A stretch of DNA of 10,969 nt from Bacillota bacterium (GCA_023439505.1 JAEXNR010000030.1:1-10969); one strand, 5' to 3'; numbered from the stretch's first letter, positions 1 to 7,145 are shown. The notes: generated from the letters alone by a model not told the origin. A program made the numbers and translations.

Positions 1-2
1 TT

Positions 3-644
3 ATGATACTCTCTTTCGTTAATGCAAGCCCTAAGCCTAATGCAAGCACATCAGGGCTGCTCTTACAATATTTGAAAACCAAGCTATCATCAAATGCTCA
101 AATTGAGGAATTCCATATTAGCAGTCAGGAACTTTCTACTGAGAAAATCGAACAAATTTTAGACGTTGATGCGGTTATTTTTGCATTGCCAATATACATG
201 GATTCTTTACCGTCCCACTTCTTATATTCATTATTTCAGATTCAAAACTATGCAAGAGGCAAGTCCATCAAAAACCCTGTTATCTATACAATTGTCAACG
301 GCGGTTTTTACGAGGGTGAACATTCAAAGATTGCAATTGATATGATGAAGCATTGGTGTAAAAAAACGGGACTTACATGGGGCCAGGCTCTTGGAAGCGG
401 TGCCGGTGATATGTATGGCTCCCTTCCAAAACTGCCAATAGGAAAAGGGCCAAGCATAAATTTAGGGAAAGCGCTTGATGAAATTGCAAAAACAATCAAT
501 GGCTTAAATAGCGGTAAAAATATAATAGTATCTCCAAATATACCACGTTTTGCTTGGAAAATGGGGGCCTTAATTTTTGTGTGGAATAAACGAGCCAAAG
601 CAAATGGTTTATCTAAAAAGGATTTATACTATAAGGAAACGTGA
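3..644 (+). CDS. Flavodoxin-fold NAD(P)H-dependent oxidoreductase (FMN reductase family)
   Basis: A 213-residue cytosolic protein of the NADPH-dependent FMN reductase / flavodoxin-like type, expected to bind FMN and pass electrons from NAD(P)H to a small acceptor such as a quinone or nitro compound; the true substrate cannot be read from the sequence. The N-terminal beta strand runs into an FMN-phosphate loop, NASPKPNASTS (residues 7-17). A second loop, ALPIYMDSLPSHF (61-73), matches the family's P-x-Y motif region, and NGGFYEG (99-105) matches the isoalloxazine-contacting loop. The length is usual for the family. The ATG lies two bases inside the window, so the ribosome binding site cannot be checked, but MILSFVNASP is a normal family N-terminus. 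A small membrane protein starts 6 bases after the stop, so the two may be co-transcribed. Fold confident, substrate unknown. Confidence 0.85.
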   Translation: MILSFVNASPKPNASTSGLLLQYLKTKLSSNAQIEEFHISSQELSTEKIEQILDVDAVIFALPIYMDSLPSHFLYSLFQIQNYARGKSIKNPVIYTIVNGGFYEGEHSKIAIDMMKHWCKKTGLTWGQALGSGAGDMYGSLPKLPIGKGPSINLGKALDEIAKTINGLNSGKNIIVSPNIPRFAWKMGALIFVWNKRAKANGLSKKDLYYKET

Positions 645-650
645 ATTAGT

Positions 651-884
651 ATGAAAAAAGATAATATCGCATACAATAACTTAAAGAAAAATATATCCAA
701 GCGTATCCTACAAGTGATACTTGGGTTAACAAGTATTTTATCAATACATACAGCTTATTTGGGAATCGCTTATGGAGCAGTTAACTGGTACTATGGATTT
801 GCTAATAGTCAAGAATATTCAAAGGGTCTTCTTGTCCTTTTCACTTTCTCAGGGTGTACCATTACATTGGATAGGATTACCTGA
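651..884 (+). CDS. Small membrane protein, probably truncated (possibly DUF4345-like)
   Basis: A 77-residue product with a basic, soluble N-terminus (residues 1-18), one clear hydrophobic helix at about 19-45 and a shorter hydrophobic stretch at 60-68. It starts 6 bases after the flavoprotein stop, with only a weak purine-rich ribosome binding site. The first 58 residues vaguely recall the start of DUF4345 membrane proteins, which are about 120-140 residues with several helices, but I do not recognise it firmly. The last residues (about 61-77) do not look like a natural membrane-protein end, and the gene runs into the wreck of a mobile element at about 885-917. I infer that it was cut short by rearrangement; a genuine small protein is the alternative. 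Confidence 0.45.
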   Translation: MKKDNIAYNNLKKNISKRILQVILGLTSILSIHTAYLGIAYGAVNWYYGFANSQEYSKGLLVLFTFSGCTITLDRIT

Positions 885-916
885 GTAATGAAGATCGGGG
901 GTGAGGCTAAAATAAG

Positions 917-1524
917 GTAATTCTTATCATTGCCTGCAAATCACATTTGAAATACTTGCCTTCCTTATCAAATACACCTCTCATACTTGCAAATCTGGTA
1001 ATTCCATCTTTGCCATTTCCTTTAAAGACCACATTATGATAATGTCTACTCTCATAAATCAAATCCTTGTCAATAAAATAGTCTATGACCAGATTGCTTA
1101 AGCCACGCTCTTCCCTTAGATACGAATACAAATAAGAATTGTCCCTAGATGGTAATGGAAGAACAAAATCCTTTGTCTTTTCTGGTTCCACGCCTACCTG
1201 ATACTTTAATTCAAGCTTCTTATTCTCTTCCTGCACTCTTCGATATCCCACAGAATCTAAAAGCCAAAATACAGCTTCTTTCACTTCCATACCAGCAAAC
1301 ACCCTGAGAAAGTCAATCTGTGAACCACCATTGCTACCTTTTTCATACTGTCGTGACCACCGAAACCAATGACTTCTATTGTAAATTCTCACCGAATCCA
1401 TTTCCTTTAGCGTGTGATATCTTCCCACTCGTTTTACTGTAAATCCAAGACTCGAGGCAACCGCTGTCAAATCCACACTCTTTGCAATTGCCAGCTCTTC
1501 TTCCGTAAATCTGCTTCCTTGCAA
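917..1524 (-). pseudogene. DUF3991/TOPRIM primase-like protein of a conjugative element, frameshifted and truncated
   Basis: The 5' two thirds of a gene common on Clostridia conjugative elements and plasmids, whose full product has an N-terminal zinc-finger-like/DUF3991 part and a C-terminal TOPRIM domain and is thought to act in element DNA processing. The start is a TTG preceded by AAGGTGA with about 6 bases of spacing; the codon before it is a stop. DUF3991 hallmarks include the SHWFRWS region (residues about 51-57), GGSQIDFL (67-74), EAVFWLL (84-90) and GVFDKEGKYFKCD near the end. At 934-942 the frame breaks: the open frame ends as LQAMIRITLF, but the next frame reads AGNDKNY, which I would expect after KCD in this family. 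Homology then stops at about 917, so the TOPRIM domain is gone. Not functional as a primase. Confidence 0.72.
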
Positions 1525-1530
1525 TCACAA

Positions 1531-1695
1531 TCACCTTGCCTTCCCTCTCTCTGCTATCCTTGGGGATGGAAAATCCAATGTCATATAGTCTTTCGCTAAG
1601 GTGATTTTGGGATTGGTTATCAATCCTTTTTCCTTAAAGCTAAAGAACTCTCGAGCCGGGGATTTCTCCTCGGCCTTTACATCTATAGTTAAACT
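1531..1695 (-). pseudogene. Unidentified gene remnant upstream of the DUF3991 gene
   Basis: An open stretch of about 54 codons between a stop at 1696-1698 and a TGA at 1531-1533. It has no plausible start codon near its beginning; the only internal ATG follows LAKDY. It ends with PSPRIAERGKAR. Its stop lies inside the DUF3991 ribosome binding site, the tight packing typical of a mobile-element operon, so this is probably the 3' end of the preceding gene. I do not recognise the product. No other gene is visible in 1525-1765. Confidence 0.3.
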
Positions 1696-1765
1696 TCATC
1701 CTCTTGACCTCTTTTATTAAGCATGACTATTTTTATCAAATTCTCTTATACTTGTATTTTATCTC

Positions 1766-2128
1766 CTAAATACCTTTTAGAATAAGTTTAGTCGCTTCCT
1801 CCTCATTCTTCACAAAAAATATATCTTTTCCTTTATTGCATTCATAAATATAATCTTGCAACGATTTACTGCTGTAACCAGAAAAATCTCCAATAATGGC
1901 TAGTTTCATACCATAATTCACATATTTTTGTACAATTTCTCCTGCGAGGCGTGTACTTAAATCAAAAAACTCCTCTATGATAGCTACTTTATTTATAATC
2001 ATTGCATTACAACCATACTCATGCCAAATGGTGGCCATTAAGTCCAACGCTGATTGTACATCACAGATAATTATTTCCTCTTCTCGAACAAATGCTATTC
2101 CTTTTTCTTGATTTGCTAAAATCTTCAT
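1766..2128 (-). CDS. DUF4180 domain-containing protein
   Basis: A 120-residue protein that matches the DUF4180 family over its whole length. Hallmarks are IIICDVQSALDLMATI near residues 20-35, the central NKVAIIEEFFDLSTRLAGEI, the core KLAIIGDFSGY and the very typical SLQDYIYECNKGKDIFFV near the C-terminus. DUF4180 proteins are small, single-domain and probably cytosolic; no function is established. I chose ATG 2128 because AGGAGG sits 6 bases upstream; a longer frame to 2188 overlaps the hydrolase gene and lacks a good ribosome binding site. It is the last gene of a three-gene operon, 10 bases after the hydrolase stop. The cassette may be a small stress or detoxification unit, but that is inference. 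No strong terminator is visible downstream. Confidence 0.88.
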   Translation of the reverse strand: MKILANQEKGIAFVREEEIIICDVQSALDLMATIWHEYGCNAMIINKVAIIEEFFDLSTRLAGEIVQKYVNYGMKLAIIGDFSGYSSKSLQDYIYECNKGKDIFFVKNEEEATKLILKGI

Positions 2129-2138
2129 TCTAAACCTC

Positions 2139-2993
2139 CTATTTTTTACTATTTTGAAGCAGGAAATCACACACTTCTTTTGTAACATTTACAAGTGCAT
2201 GTCCTTCGCCCTCTAAATAATTAGTTTGTGCTATCGGTAATAGCTTTTGAATTCTCTGAATCGTATCTTTTGAAGAAAGCATAATATCCGTCTCTCCAAC
2301 GATAACATAACAAGGAACTGTCAAATTCCGAATATTTTCATCAGAAACTATCGGTATTTTTCCTGTTCTATATCGGAATCCATTTCGAATACACTTTTGA
2401 TAATGTAACATATTTGGATTAAGCTGTTTTCCTCCATTTATCTTGCTTATTAACTTTTCAATTCCTTTTTCACCCTTTAAACCATACCATATAGCATAAA
2501 ATAGAAACGATACTTTTTGTTTTCCAATTCCTGAAGGCGATATTAGAACAAGTCTACTAACATCGTCTGGAAATGCGATTGCAAAATTTAGAGCTATCCA
2601 TCCACCTAGAGATATTCCCACAACATTTGCTTTCTTAATATTTAACTTCACAATCACGTCATGTAACCAGTCAGAATAGGAAGTATCGATAAGTGGCATT
2701 TGTGTTGGAAAGCTCTTTCCTGGTTCCCCTGGTAAATCTACCGCATACACTCGATAGTATTTTGCATATTCCTGGAGTTCTCCTAACCACATGGAAGAAT
2801 TCATCCCTGAACCATGGAGTAAGATTAATGGTGGATTTTTTTCCTCTCCGCATATTAGAACATGCGTTATCCCTTGAATGGTTTCAATCTCAATGCTATT
2901 CACAAATTCATACCTTTTGATGAATTTGTCATAAATACAAATGATTTCATTTTTTGCAGCATCTGATTTATATATTTCATGATTTGACTTCAT
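2139..2993 (-). CDS. Alpha/beta hydrolase
   Basis: A 284-residue soluble alpha/beta-fold hydrolase with a full catalytic set. The oxyanion-hole motif is HGSG (60-63), the nucleophile elbow is GISLG with Ser128, the acid is probably Asp236 in VGETD, and the base is His265 in EGEGHAL. LPGEPGKS (87-94) is the usual loop after strand beta4. Residues about 160-220 form the cap. This pattern is shared by esterases, C-C hydrolases and haloperoxidase-like enzymes, so the substrate cannot be told. There is no signal peptide. ATG 2993 has GGAGG with 6 bases of spacing. Its first 17 bases overlap the end of the upstream HTH gene, so translation is probably coupled, and DUF4180 follows 10 bases after the stop. 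Confidence 0.88.
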   Translation of the reverse strand: MKSNHEIYKSDAAKNEIICIYDKFIKRYEFVNSIEIETIQGITHVLICGEEKNPPLILLHGSGMNSSMWLGELQEYAKYYRVYAVDLPGEPGKSFPTQMPLIDTSYSDWLHDVIVKLNIKKANVVGISLGGWIALNFAIAFPDDVSRLVLISPSGIGKQKVSFLFYAIWYGLKGEKGIEKLISKINGGKQLNPNMLHYQKCIRNGFRYRTGKIPIVSDENIRNLTVPCYVIVGETDIMLSSKDTIQRIQKLLPIAQTNYLEGEGHALVNVTKEVCDFLLQNSKK

Positions 2994-3495
2994 CTGAATC
3001 CTCCTTATCTAACATTGCTATAATTGATAACATCTCATTGATATATTCTAAACTTCCCCACAAGAAAACTTTACACACCATAGCAGCTTCATCATATTTT
3101 ATATGCATAGTTGAACTTACCATTTTTACATCTCTACCATTCATTACAGCTAGTAAGGTATTTGAAATTCTTTCAAATTTATACTTATATACTGCTTGAA
3201 TATCTACTACTGCAGAAATGCTAATTCTGTTTTTAATATAGCTTTCAGTAATCTGACTATTCGCATACTGAATTTCTCTATTTGAAAAATCAATATGAAC
3301 TGTCTCATCGTCATTTTTCTTATCTAAAGAAATATCCCTTCCCATAAAGACATCCAAATCTTTATTTGTAATGCGCCATTGTTTTCCTACCTTCATAGCT
3401 TTTAATTTGCCACTAGCAATAAATCCACGAACAGTTTTATGGTGCAATCCTAAAACATCCGCAACTTCATATATTGTTAAGAAATTATCATCCAT
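2977..3495 (-). CDS. Excisionase-type helix-turn-helix regulator
   Basis: A 172-residue protein whose first 50 residues form a MerR/excisionase-type winged HTH: LTIYEVADVLGLHHKTVRGF, then the wing GKLKAMKVGKQWRITNKDLDVFM. After a charged linker (about 53-70), the C-terminal 100 residues carry a domain I do not recognise, possibly ligand-binding or dimerising. It is probably a transcription regulator of its own operon, not a phage excisionase, because it is more than twice the usual Xis length and heads a hydrolase/DUF4180 operon. ATG 3495 is chosen because GGGGTGAG lies 4 bases upstream; the GTG at 3519 extends the frame by 8 codons but has no ribosome binding site. The consensus promoter at 3531-3559 supports this start. 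Confidence 0.8.
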   Translation of the reverse strand: MDDNFLTIYEVADVLGLHHKTVRGFIASGKLKAMKVGKQWRITNKDLDVFMGRDISLDKKNDDETVHIDFSNREIQYANSQITESYIKNRISISAVVDIQAVYKYKFERISNTLLAVMNGRDVKMVSSTMHIKYDEAAMVCKVFLWGSLEYINEMLSIIAMLDKEDSDEVKS

Positions 3496-3530
3496 GTTTC
3501 TCACCCCATTCCAACTCACTTATGCACATT

Positions 3531-3559
3531 AATATACAACATATTCTCATTTTAGTCAA
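3531..3559 (-). promoter_or_regulatory. SigA-type promoter of the HTH-hydrolase-DUF4180 operon
   Basis: Read on the minus strand, TTGACT (3554-3559) and TATATT (3531-3536) are separated by exactly 17 bases. Transcription would start at about 3524, some 30 bases before the ATG at 3495, leaving room for the GGGGTGAG ribosome binding site. Confidence 0.75.
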
Positions 3560-3761
3560 CATTATATTGCTATTTATTTAACTATATTGAACTTTATTGT
3601 ATTTTCTTTCTATTTATTAATGATTTATTAACATACTCTAACCTAATAATCCATTATTTCATGCTATACAAGAACTTATATTCATTTCTTGTATTCGTTT
3701 TGCCTTCCGTTACAACCTCTTCTTGCGAAGAAGAATACTCCTTCACTGTAAGCGATGAATA
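3560..3761. other. AT-rich spacer with two small inverted repeats
   Basis: No gene is visible here. The stretch is very AT-rich. It contains a 9-base inverted repeat, ATACAAGAA (3666-3674) and TTCTTGTAT (3686-3694), with an 11-base loop, and a 6-base hairpin CTTCTT-GCG-AAGAAG (3719-3733). Either could be an operator or a weak terminator; there is no direct evidence for a role. Confidence 0.4.
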
Positions 3762-3779
3762 GGTTCTTTCCATACATAG

Positions 3780-3808
3780 TTGAAATTACCGTATTGAAGT
3801 TGTATAAT
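3780..3808 (+). promoter_or_regulatory. SigA-type promoter of the ISL3 transposase
   Basis: TTGAAA (3780-3785) and a perfect TATAAT (3803-3808) are separated by 17 bases. The start of transcription would fall near 3815, followed by GAGGTGATG (3830-3838) and the transposase ATG at 3843. Confidence 0.75.
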
Positions 3809-3842
3809 TATCATATAGACTAGACCAATGAGGTGATGCAAT

Positions 3843-4936
3843 ATGGAACAAGAACTGATTAAAGTGTTGGATAAAAATCTAGAATGTTCAAAGTGCAGAA
3901 TAAAAACTGACAAAATCATTATGGAAGTTCATTCTGTCAAAGGAGTAGTTACTTGTCCATTTTGTGGGCATATCTCATCAAGAATACATTCAACTTATCA
4001 GCGTGAGATTCAAGATATTTCGTTACATGATAAAGAAACAGTTTTGCTGCTTGAAGTAAGAAAAATGTTCTGTGATAATTCTGAGTGTAGTCATAAAACT
4101 TTTTCAGAGCGTTTTGATTTTCTGGCTCCTAATGCGAAAAAGACGAATCGATTAATCGATAAAATTTTGATGACCTCAACTAAATTAAGTTCCGTTAATG
4201 CAGCAACACTATTTAAGTCAAGTGGAATTAGAACAAGCAAGAGTAGCATCTGTGATCTGCTTAAAAAAAATGCCAGTCATTGTGGATAAAACCATTGTAA
4301 ATAAAGTTTGTGTGGATGATTTTGCATTTCGCAAACGATACACTTATGGAACAGTGATGGTTGATTTAGAAAGCCACCGGATTATTGATATCATTGATTC
4401 AAGAGAAACAAAAGATGTTGAAAACTGGTTAAAAATCTATCCTAATTTACAGGTTATTTCGCGTGATGGAGCACAAACCTATTCTTCTGCGGCAACAAAT
4501 TCACATCCCAATGCTTTACAGATTAGCGATCGTTTCCACTTACTAAAGAATCTATCTGAATCAGTAGAAAAATATATGCGTCGCTTATATCCGTCAAGAC
4601 TGGCTGTCCCCTCAACAAAAGATTAAAATCCAGAAATAAAGGTACTCTATAATACTAGAAATCGTTCGGAGAGAATTCGCTTTGCACAGAAAAAGCGCGC
4701 TGAAGGATATACGATTAATGATATTGCGTTACTATTACACTCGGGGACGACTACAATCAGTCGTTACCTGGCTATGCCTGAAAATGAAATTCCAGAACCA
4801 ATAGAAAATGTCAGAGAACGGCAGCATATTGAAGAAATGGAGAGGAAGAAGGCAGCCATAGAAGAAGTGAGGAAGCTACATTCAATGGGACATACCGCTA
4901 ATGAGATCAGTTGTCTGACTGGTCATACAATCCAAG
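3843..4936 (+). pseudogene. ISL3-family transposase, broken by frameshift, nonsense codon and truncation
   Basis: The DDE transposase of the ISL3 element. The first part carries the zinc-ribbon cysteines LECSKC, TCPFCG and CDNSEC, followed by the HTH around residues 110-140. At 4263-4270 a run of eight A shifts the frame: the first frame ends in LLKKNASHCG, while the +1 frame continues as LLKKMPVIVDK, so a run of seven A would restore the protein. The second frame holds the first two catalytic aspartates, in VCVDDFAF and VISRDGAQTY. An in-frame TAA at 4624-4626 (probably once CAA) interrupts it; the same frame then runs on through NPEIKVLYNTRNRSERIRFA and an HTH-like stretch to about 4935. 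The C-terminus with the last catalytic glutamate is lost. The ribosome binding site GAGGTGATG precedes the ATG. Certainly inactive as read. Confidence 0.85.
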
Positions 4937-5101
4937 TATCTCCCAATCTTTTCTCCACTTATTCCAGCCTAAAAGATATTCATTTCCAACCATCACTATT
5001 GCTAAACAGTTCGTAATGGGTGTATACAATTTATTTGCCTCATTTTCTGTAATGTTAATAACACTAACAAGTTCATTTCCTTTACTATCCTTTATCACCA
5101 T
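4937..5101 (-). pseudogene. NUDIX hydrolase, 5' fragment
   Basis: The first 55 codons of a NUDIX-type hydrolase. ATG 5101 has GGGAGG 5 bases upstream. Recognisable family features are the strand TPITNCLAIVMV (27-38), then EYLLGWNKWRKDWEI (41-55), which precedes the P-G-G turn in these proteins. The NUDIX box with its metal-binding glutamates is absent: the reading frame leaves the family after DWEI at about 4937, exactly where ISL3 transposase coding begins on the other strand. The frame stays open to a stop at 4907 only by chance. A consensus promoter and an intrinsic terminator lie upstream, so transcripts may still be made, but no active enzyme is expected. Confidence 0.7.
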
Positions 5102-5117
5102 AAAAACCTCCCATAAT

Positions 5118-5159
5118 AAAAAAACGCTCGTTAAGAAAATAATTTTCCCTAACGAGCGT
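5118..5159 (-). terminator. Intrinsic terminator in the NUDIX leader (likely attenuator)
   Basis: A perfect 10-base stem, ACGCTCGTTA (5124-5133) and TAACGAGCGT (5150-5159), with an extra GAAAA/TTTTC pairing inside (5135-5139, 5143-5147). On the minus strand it is followed by a run of seven T (complement of 5118-5124), then the ribosome binding site and ATG 5101. It lies between the promoter and the gene it would shut off, which suggests conditional termination. Alternatively it ended a gene now lost. Confidence 0.72.
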
Positions 5160-5188
5160 GGATCAGACTTTTGTCTCATATCACTCAA

Positions 5189-5217
5189 ATAATATTAATT
5201 ATTAGTTTATGTGTCAA
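5189..5217 (-). promoter_or_regulatory. SigA-type promoter upstream of the NUDIX fragment
   Basis: On the minus strand a perfect TTGACA (5212-5217) and TATTAT (5189-5194) are spaced by 17 bases. Transcription should start near 5182, only about 3 bases before an ATG at 5179 that is in frame with the NUDIX gene, and about 80 bases before the NUDIX ATG with the normal ribosome binding site. Confidence 0.75.
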
Positions 5218-5318
5218 ATAAATTTTATTCATTTGCTCATTAACCTTTTGTTCATTAATTGTTTATTTATAAAAAATTAATGTTTTTGTATATTATCCCC
5301 AGATACAGAGCTTGAAAA

Positions 5319-6038
5319 ATGGCAACCTGTGGAATTAAAGTATATCTTCCTCACGATTTCTGTCATTTCACAAGGGCATTACCTCATATCTTCGACCTGA
5401 CGGAAACCGATGCATTTTTTAAGGAACTTGATGTCTGGCAGCCAAGAATATGCAGATCCTCAGAAGCAAGGCTTCATGTAGAATACAGGCTGATTTTTCG
5501 CCTTTATTGCTGTCTTGGTCTTCGGAACTCTGAAGCTGCAGGGATAGCTTCAGAAAATGTAAATCTTAAGGATGGTATATTGACAATCCTAGATTCTAAA
5601 GGGTAGAAAGACCGTCTAGTATACCTATCTGATGATCTTACTGCCAGTTGCCGAGATTACTATGATTTTCTCTGCAATAATCTCAAATTTTATCCTAAAT
5701 GGTTTTTTCCAGGAATGAATCCCGAAAAGCCGTTGCCGAATACAACCATAGACACTGTATTTAAACGTTTTTGGAACAAAACACCATATGCCAGCTGTCA
5801 TAATGAACCTACGGTACATGATTTTCGATTTACCTTTGTGGTCAGACGGATGAATCTCTGGGCAGAACAGGGATTGGATCTACATGTTATGATGCCATAT
5901 CTGAGCAGATATCTTGGACATAAAAGTACGAATGAAACGTTCTATTACTATTATCTTGTAAACGATGCTTATAAAACAATTGCCCGGCGAGACACGATGG
6001 CAAGTGATGTGATTCCGGAGGTGAAGCATAATGAGTAA
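5319..6038 (+). pseudogene. Tyrosine recombinase (second-gene type of a RIT-like set), N-truncated with a nonsense codon
   Basis: The catalytic domain of a phage-integrase-family tyrosine recombinase. Counting from the ATG at 5319, Arg69 in GLRNSEA is the first catalytic arginine, Lys94 lies in DSKG, His167/Arg170 form HDFR, His201 is in LGHK and the nucleophile lies in the tyrosine run at 209-212. A TAG at 5604-5606 interrupts SKG-x-KDR, the beta2-beta3 hairpin; both sides are in one frame, so it is a single nonsense change. Arg69 usually sits near residue 150, so roughly 80-100 N-terminal residues (the core-binding domain) are missing, and a TGA lies just upstream in frame at 5313-5315. The last 8 bases overlap the next recombinase gene, as expected for translationally coupled tandem recombinases. 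Confidence 0.82.
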
Positions 6039-7113
6039 AAAACCCGCCTTCAAAGAATTGTTTTTTTCCAAAAGCAAAGATTATCTGGATATCTATCTTT
6101 CAAGACAGGAGAAGAAAAGTCAGGAAACTATTAAGGCATACCGGATATCTCTGACTAGTTTTTATATATTCGTTACAGAAGTAAGAAATATCAAAGTAAT
6201 GAGTTTCTGTTTTACTGACTGCACATATGAATTCGTACTTTCCTATTCCCAGTATCTTCAGGAAGAAAAGAAGCATGGAAACAGTACTGTAAATCAGAAG
6301 CTTGCGGCTATAAAGTCATATGTTAAGTATGTATCTGATGGAGACATCTCTCTCATGCAGGTATATCTGTCTGTCAAAAATGTGCCGTTACTCAAACTTG
6401 CTAAGCGTCAGAGACAGGTACTTGAAAAAGATGACTTGAAAGTTTTATTGAACAATATGGCTGATACTAAAATAGGAAACCGGGATAGGATGATATTGAT
6501 TCTTTTATTTGATACTGCTGTTAGAGCATCTGAACTCTTGGGAATAACACTGGGTGATATATCCCTTGATATATCAACTCCATCCGTAATTATCCATGGA
6601 AAAGGAAAAAAGGAACGTTCTGTAACTCTTAATGAGAAAACAGCAGAACATCTAAGGGTGTATATCAGTCATTACCATAAGCTTGGAGCACCATCTGATA
6701 CACCATTATTTTTCACAATAATTCATAGACAAATGAATCACATGTCAGAAAGGAATCTTGAGCGGATCGTTAAGAAATATGGAGAGGCTGTTCTACAGAA
6801 AAATGCATCACTTTCCTACAGCATCTACCCACATATGCTGAGGCGCAGTCGTGCTTCCGATTTATACAGAGATGGAGTTCCAATCGAAATGGTAGCTGCG
6901 ATACTTGGCCACTCAAGTACCGAAACAACAAAGATCTATGCAATCCCATCCGCACAGCAGATGCGTGAGGCAATGGAAAAAGGACAGCCAGAATCACAGT
7001 GTACCAAAAGGATATGGGAAGGAGGCAGAACTGCGCAAAATGTTTGGATTGAATTAATATTTTATCCGCATCTTTTAACTAAAAGAATCCTGAATTTCCA
7101 TGCTTTTCTCTAA
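6031..7113 (+). CDS. Tyrosine recombinase (third-gene type of a RIT-like set), C-terminal tail frameshifted
   Basis: A near-complete tyrosine recombinase with an N-terminal SAM-like core-binding domain (about 10-105) and a catalytic domain (about 128-310). All expected active-site residues are present: Arg165 in VRASE, Lys191 in HGKGKKE, His268 and Arg271 in HMLR, His294 in LGHSS and the nucleophile Tyr303 in KIYAI. The start overlaps the preceding recombinase gene by 8 bases, with GGAGG at 6017-6021. The tail looks altered: after QPESQ (323) the frame reads on for 37 unrelated residues to 7113, while the +1 frame reads GKEAELRKMFGLN and stops at 7055-7057, the kind of end expected in this family. 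A one-base change near 6990-7005 is therefore likely. The catalytic core may still fold. In RIT elements three such recombinases act together; only two remain here. Confidence 0.82.
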   Translation: MSKKPAFKELFFSKSKDYLDIYLSRQEKKSQETIKAYRISLTSFYIFVTEVRNIKVMSFCFTDCTYEFVLSYSQYLQEEKKHGNSTVNQKLAAIKSYVKYVSDGDISLMQVYLSVKNVPLLKLAKRQRQVLEKDDLKVLLNNMADTKIGNRDRMILILLFDTAVRASELLGITLGDISLDISTPSVIIHGKGKKERSVTLNEKTAEHLRVYISHYHKLGAPSDTPLFFTIIHRQMNHMSERNLERIVKKYGEAVLQKNASLSYSIYPHMLRRSRASDLYRDGVPIEMVAAILGHSSTETTKIYAIPSAQQMREAMEKGQPESQCTKRIWEGGRTAQNVWIELIFYPHLLTKRILNFHAFL

Positions 7114-7128
7114 AAGATGCGGATAAAA
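7060..7128. repeat. 18-base perfect inverted repeat at the recombinase-element end
   Basis: TTTTATCCGCATCTTTTA (7060-7077) is repeated perfectly in reverse orientation at 7111-7128 across a 33-base spacer. It begins 3 bases after the ancestral stop (7055-7057) of the recombinase gene. It could be a recombinase-binding site at the element terminus, a transcription terminator (an A-rich run follows), or both. Confidence 0.75.
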
Positions 7129-7145
7129 AAATCCGTCGTATAATA

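Larger units (their letters stand above)
3762..4936 (+). mobile_element. ISL3-family insertion sequence, 3' truncated
   Basis: An ISL3-like element with its left end and most of its transposase gene. The left terminus is probably the GGTTCTTTC at 3762, similar in start and spacing to other ISL3 ends, and followed directly by the transposase promoter. The exact terminus and an 8-base target duplication (perhaps GATGAATA at 3754-3761) are inferred. The right end is missing: transposase homology stops at about 4935 and a reverse-strand NUDIX gene begins at 4937. Confidence 0.6.

Noticed and set aside
308..598. A 96-codon open frame on the minus strand
   Set aside because: It is the antisense shadow of the flavoprotein gene, has no ribosome binding site and shows no recognisable features.
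1630..1699. Short frame starting MKFNYRCKGRGEIP on the minus strand
   Set aside because: Only about 19 codons, with AAGAGG immediately against the ATG; the other frame through this stretch gives a longer, more gene-like remnant.
3560..3761. Possible small RNA or riboswitch in the AT-rich spacer
   Set aside because: Only two short hairpins are visible, with no promoter on the plus strand before 3780 and no complex fold.
4911..5192. A 93-codon plus-strand frame across the ISL3-NUDIX junction
   Set aside because: It is the antisense of the NUDIX fragment and its leader, including the terminator stem; the NUDIX strand has the promoter, ribosome binding site and family motifs.
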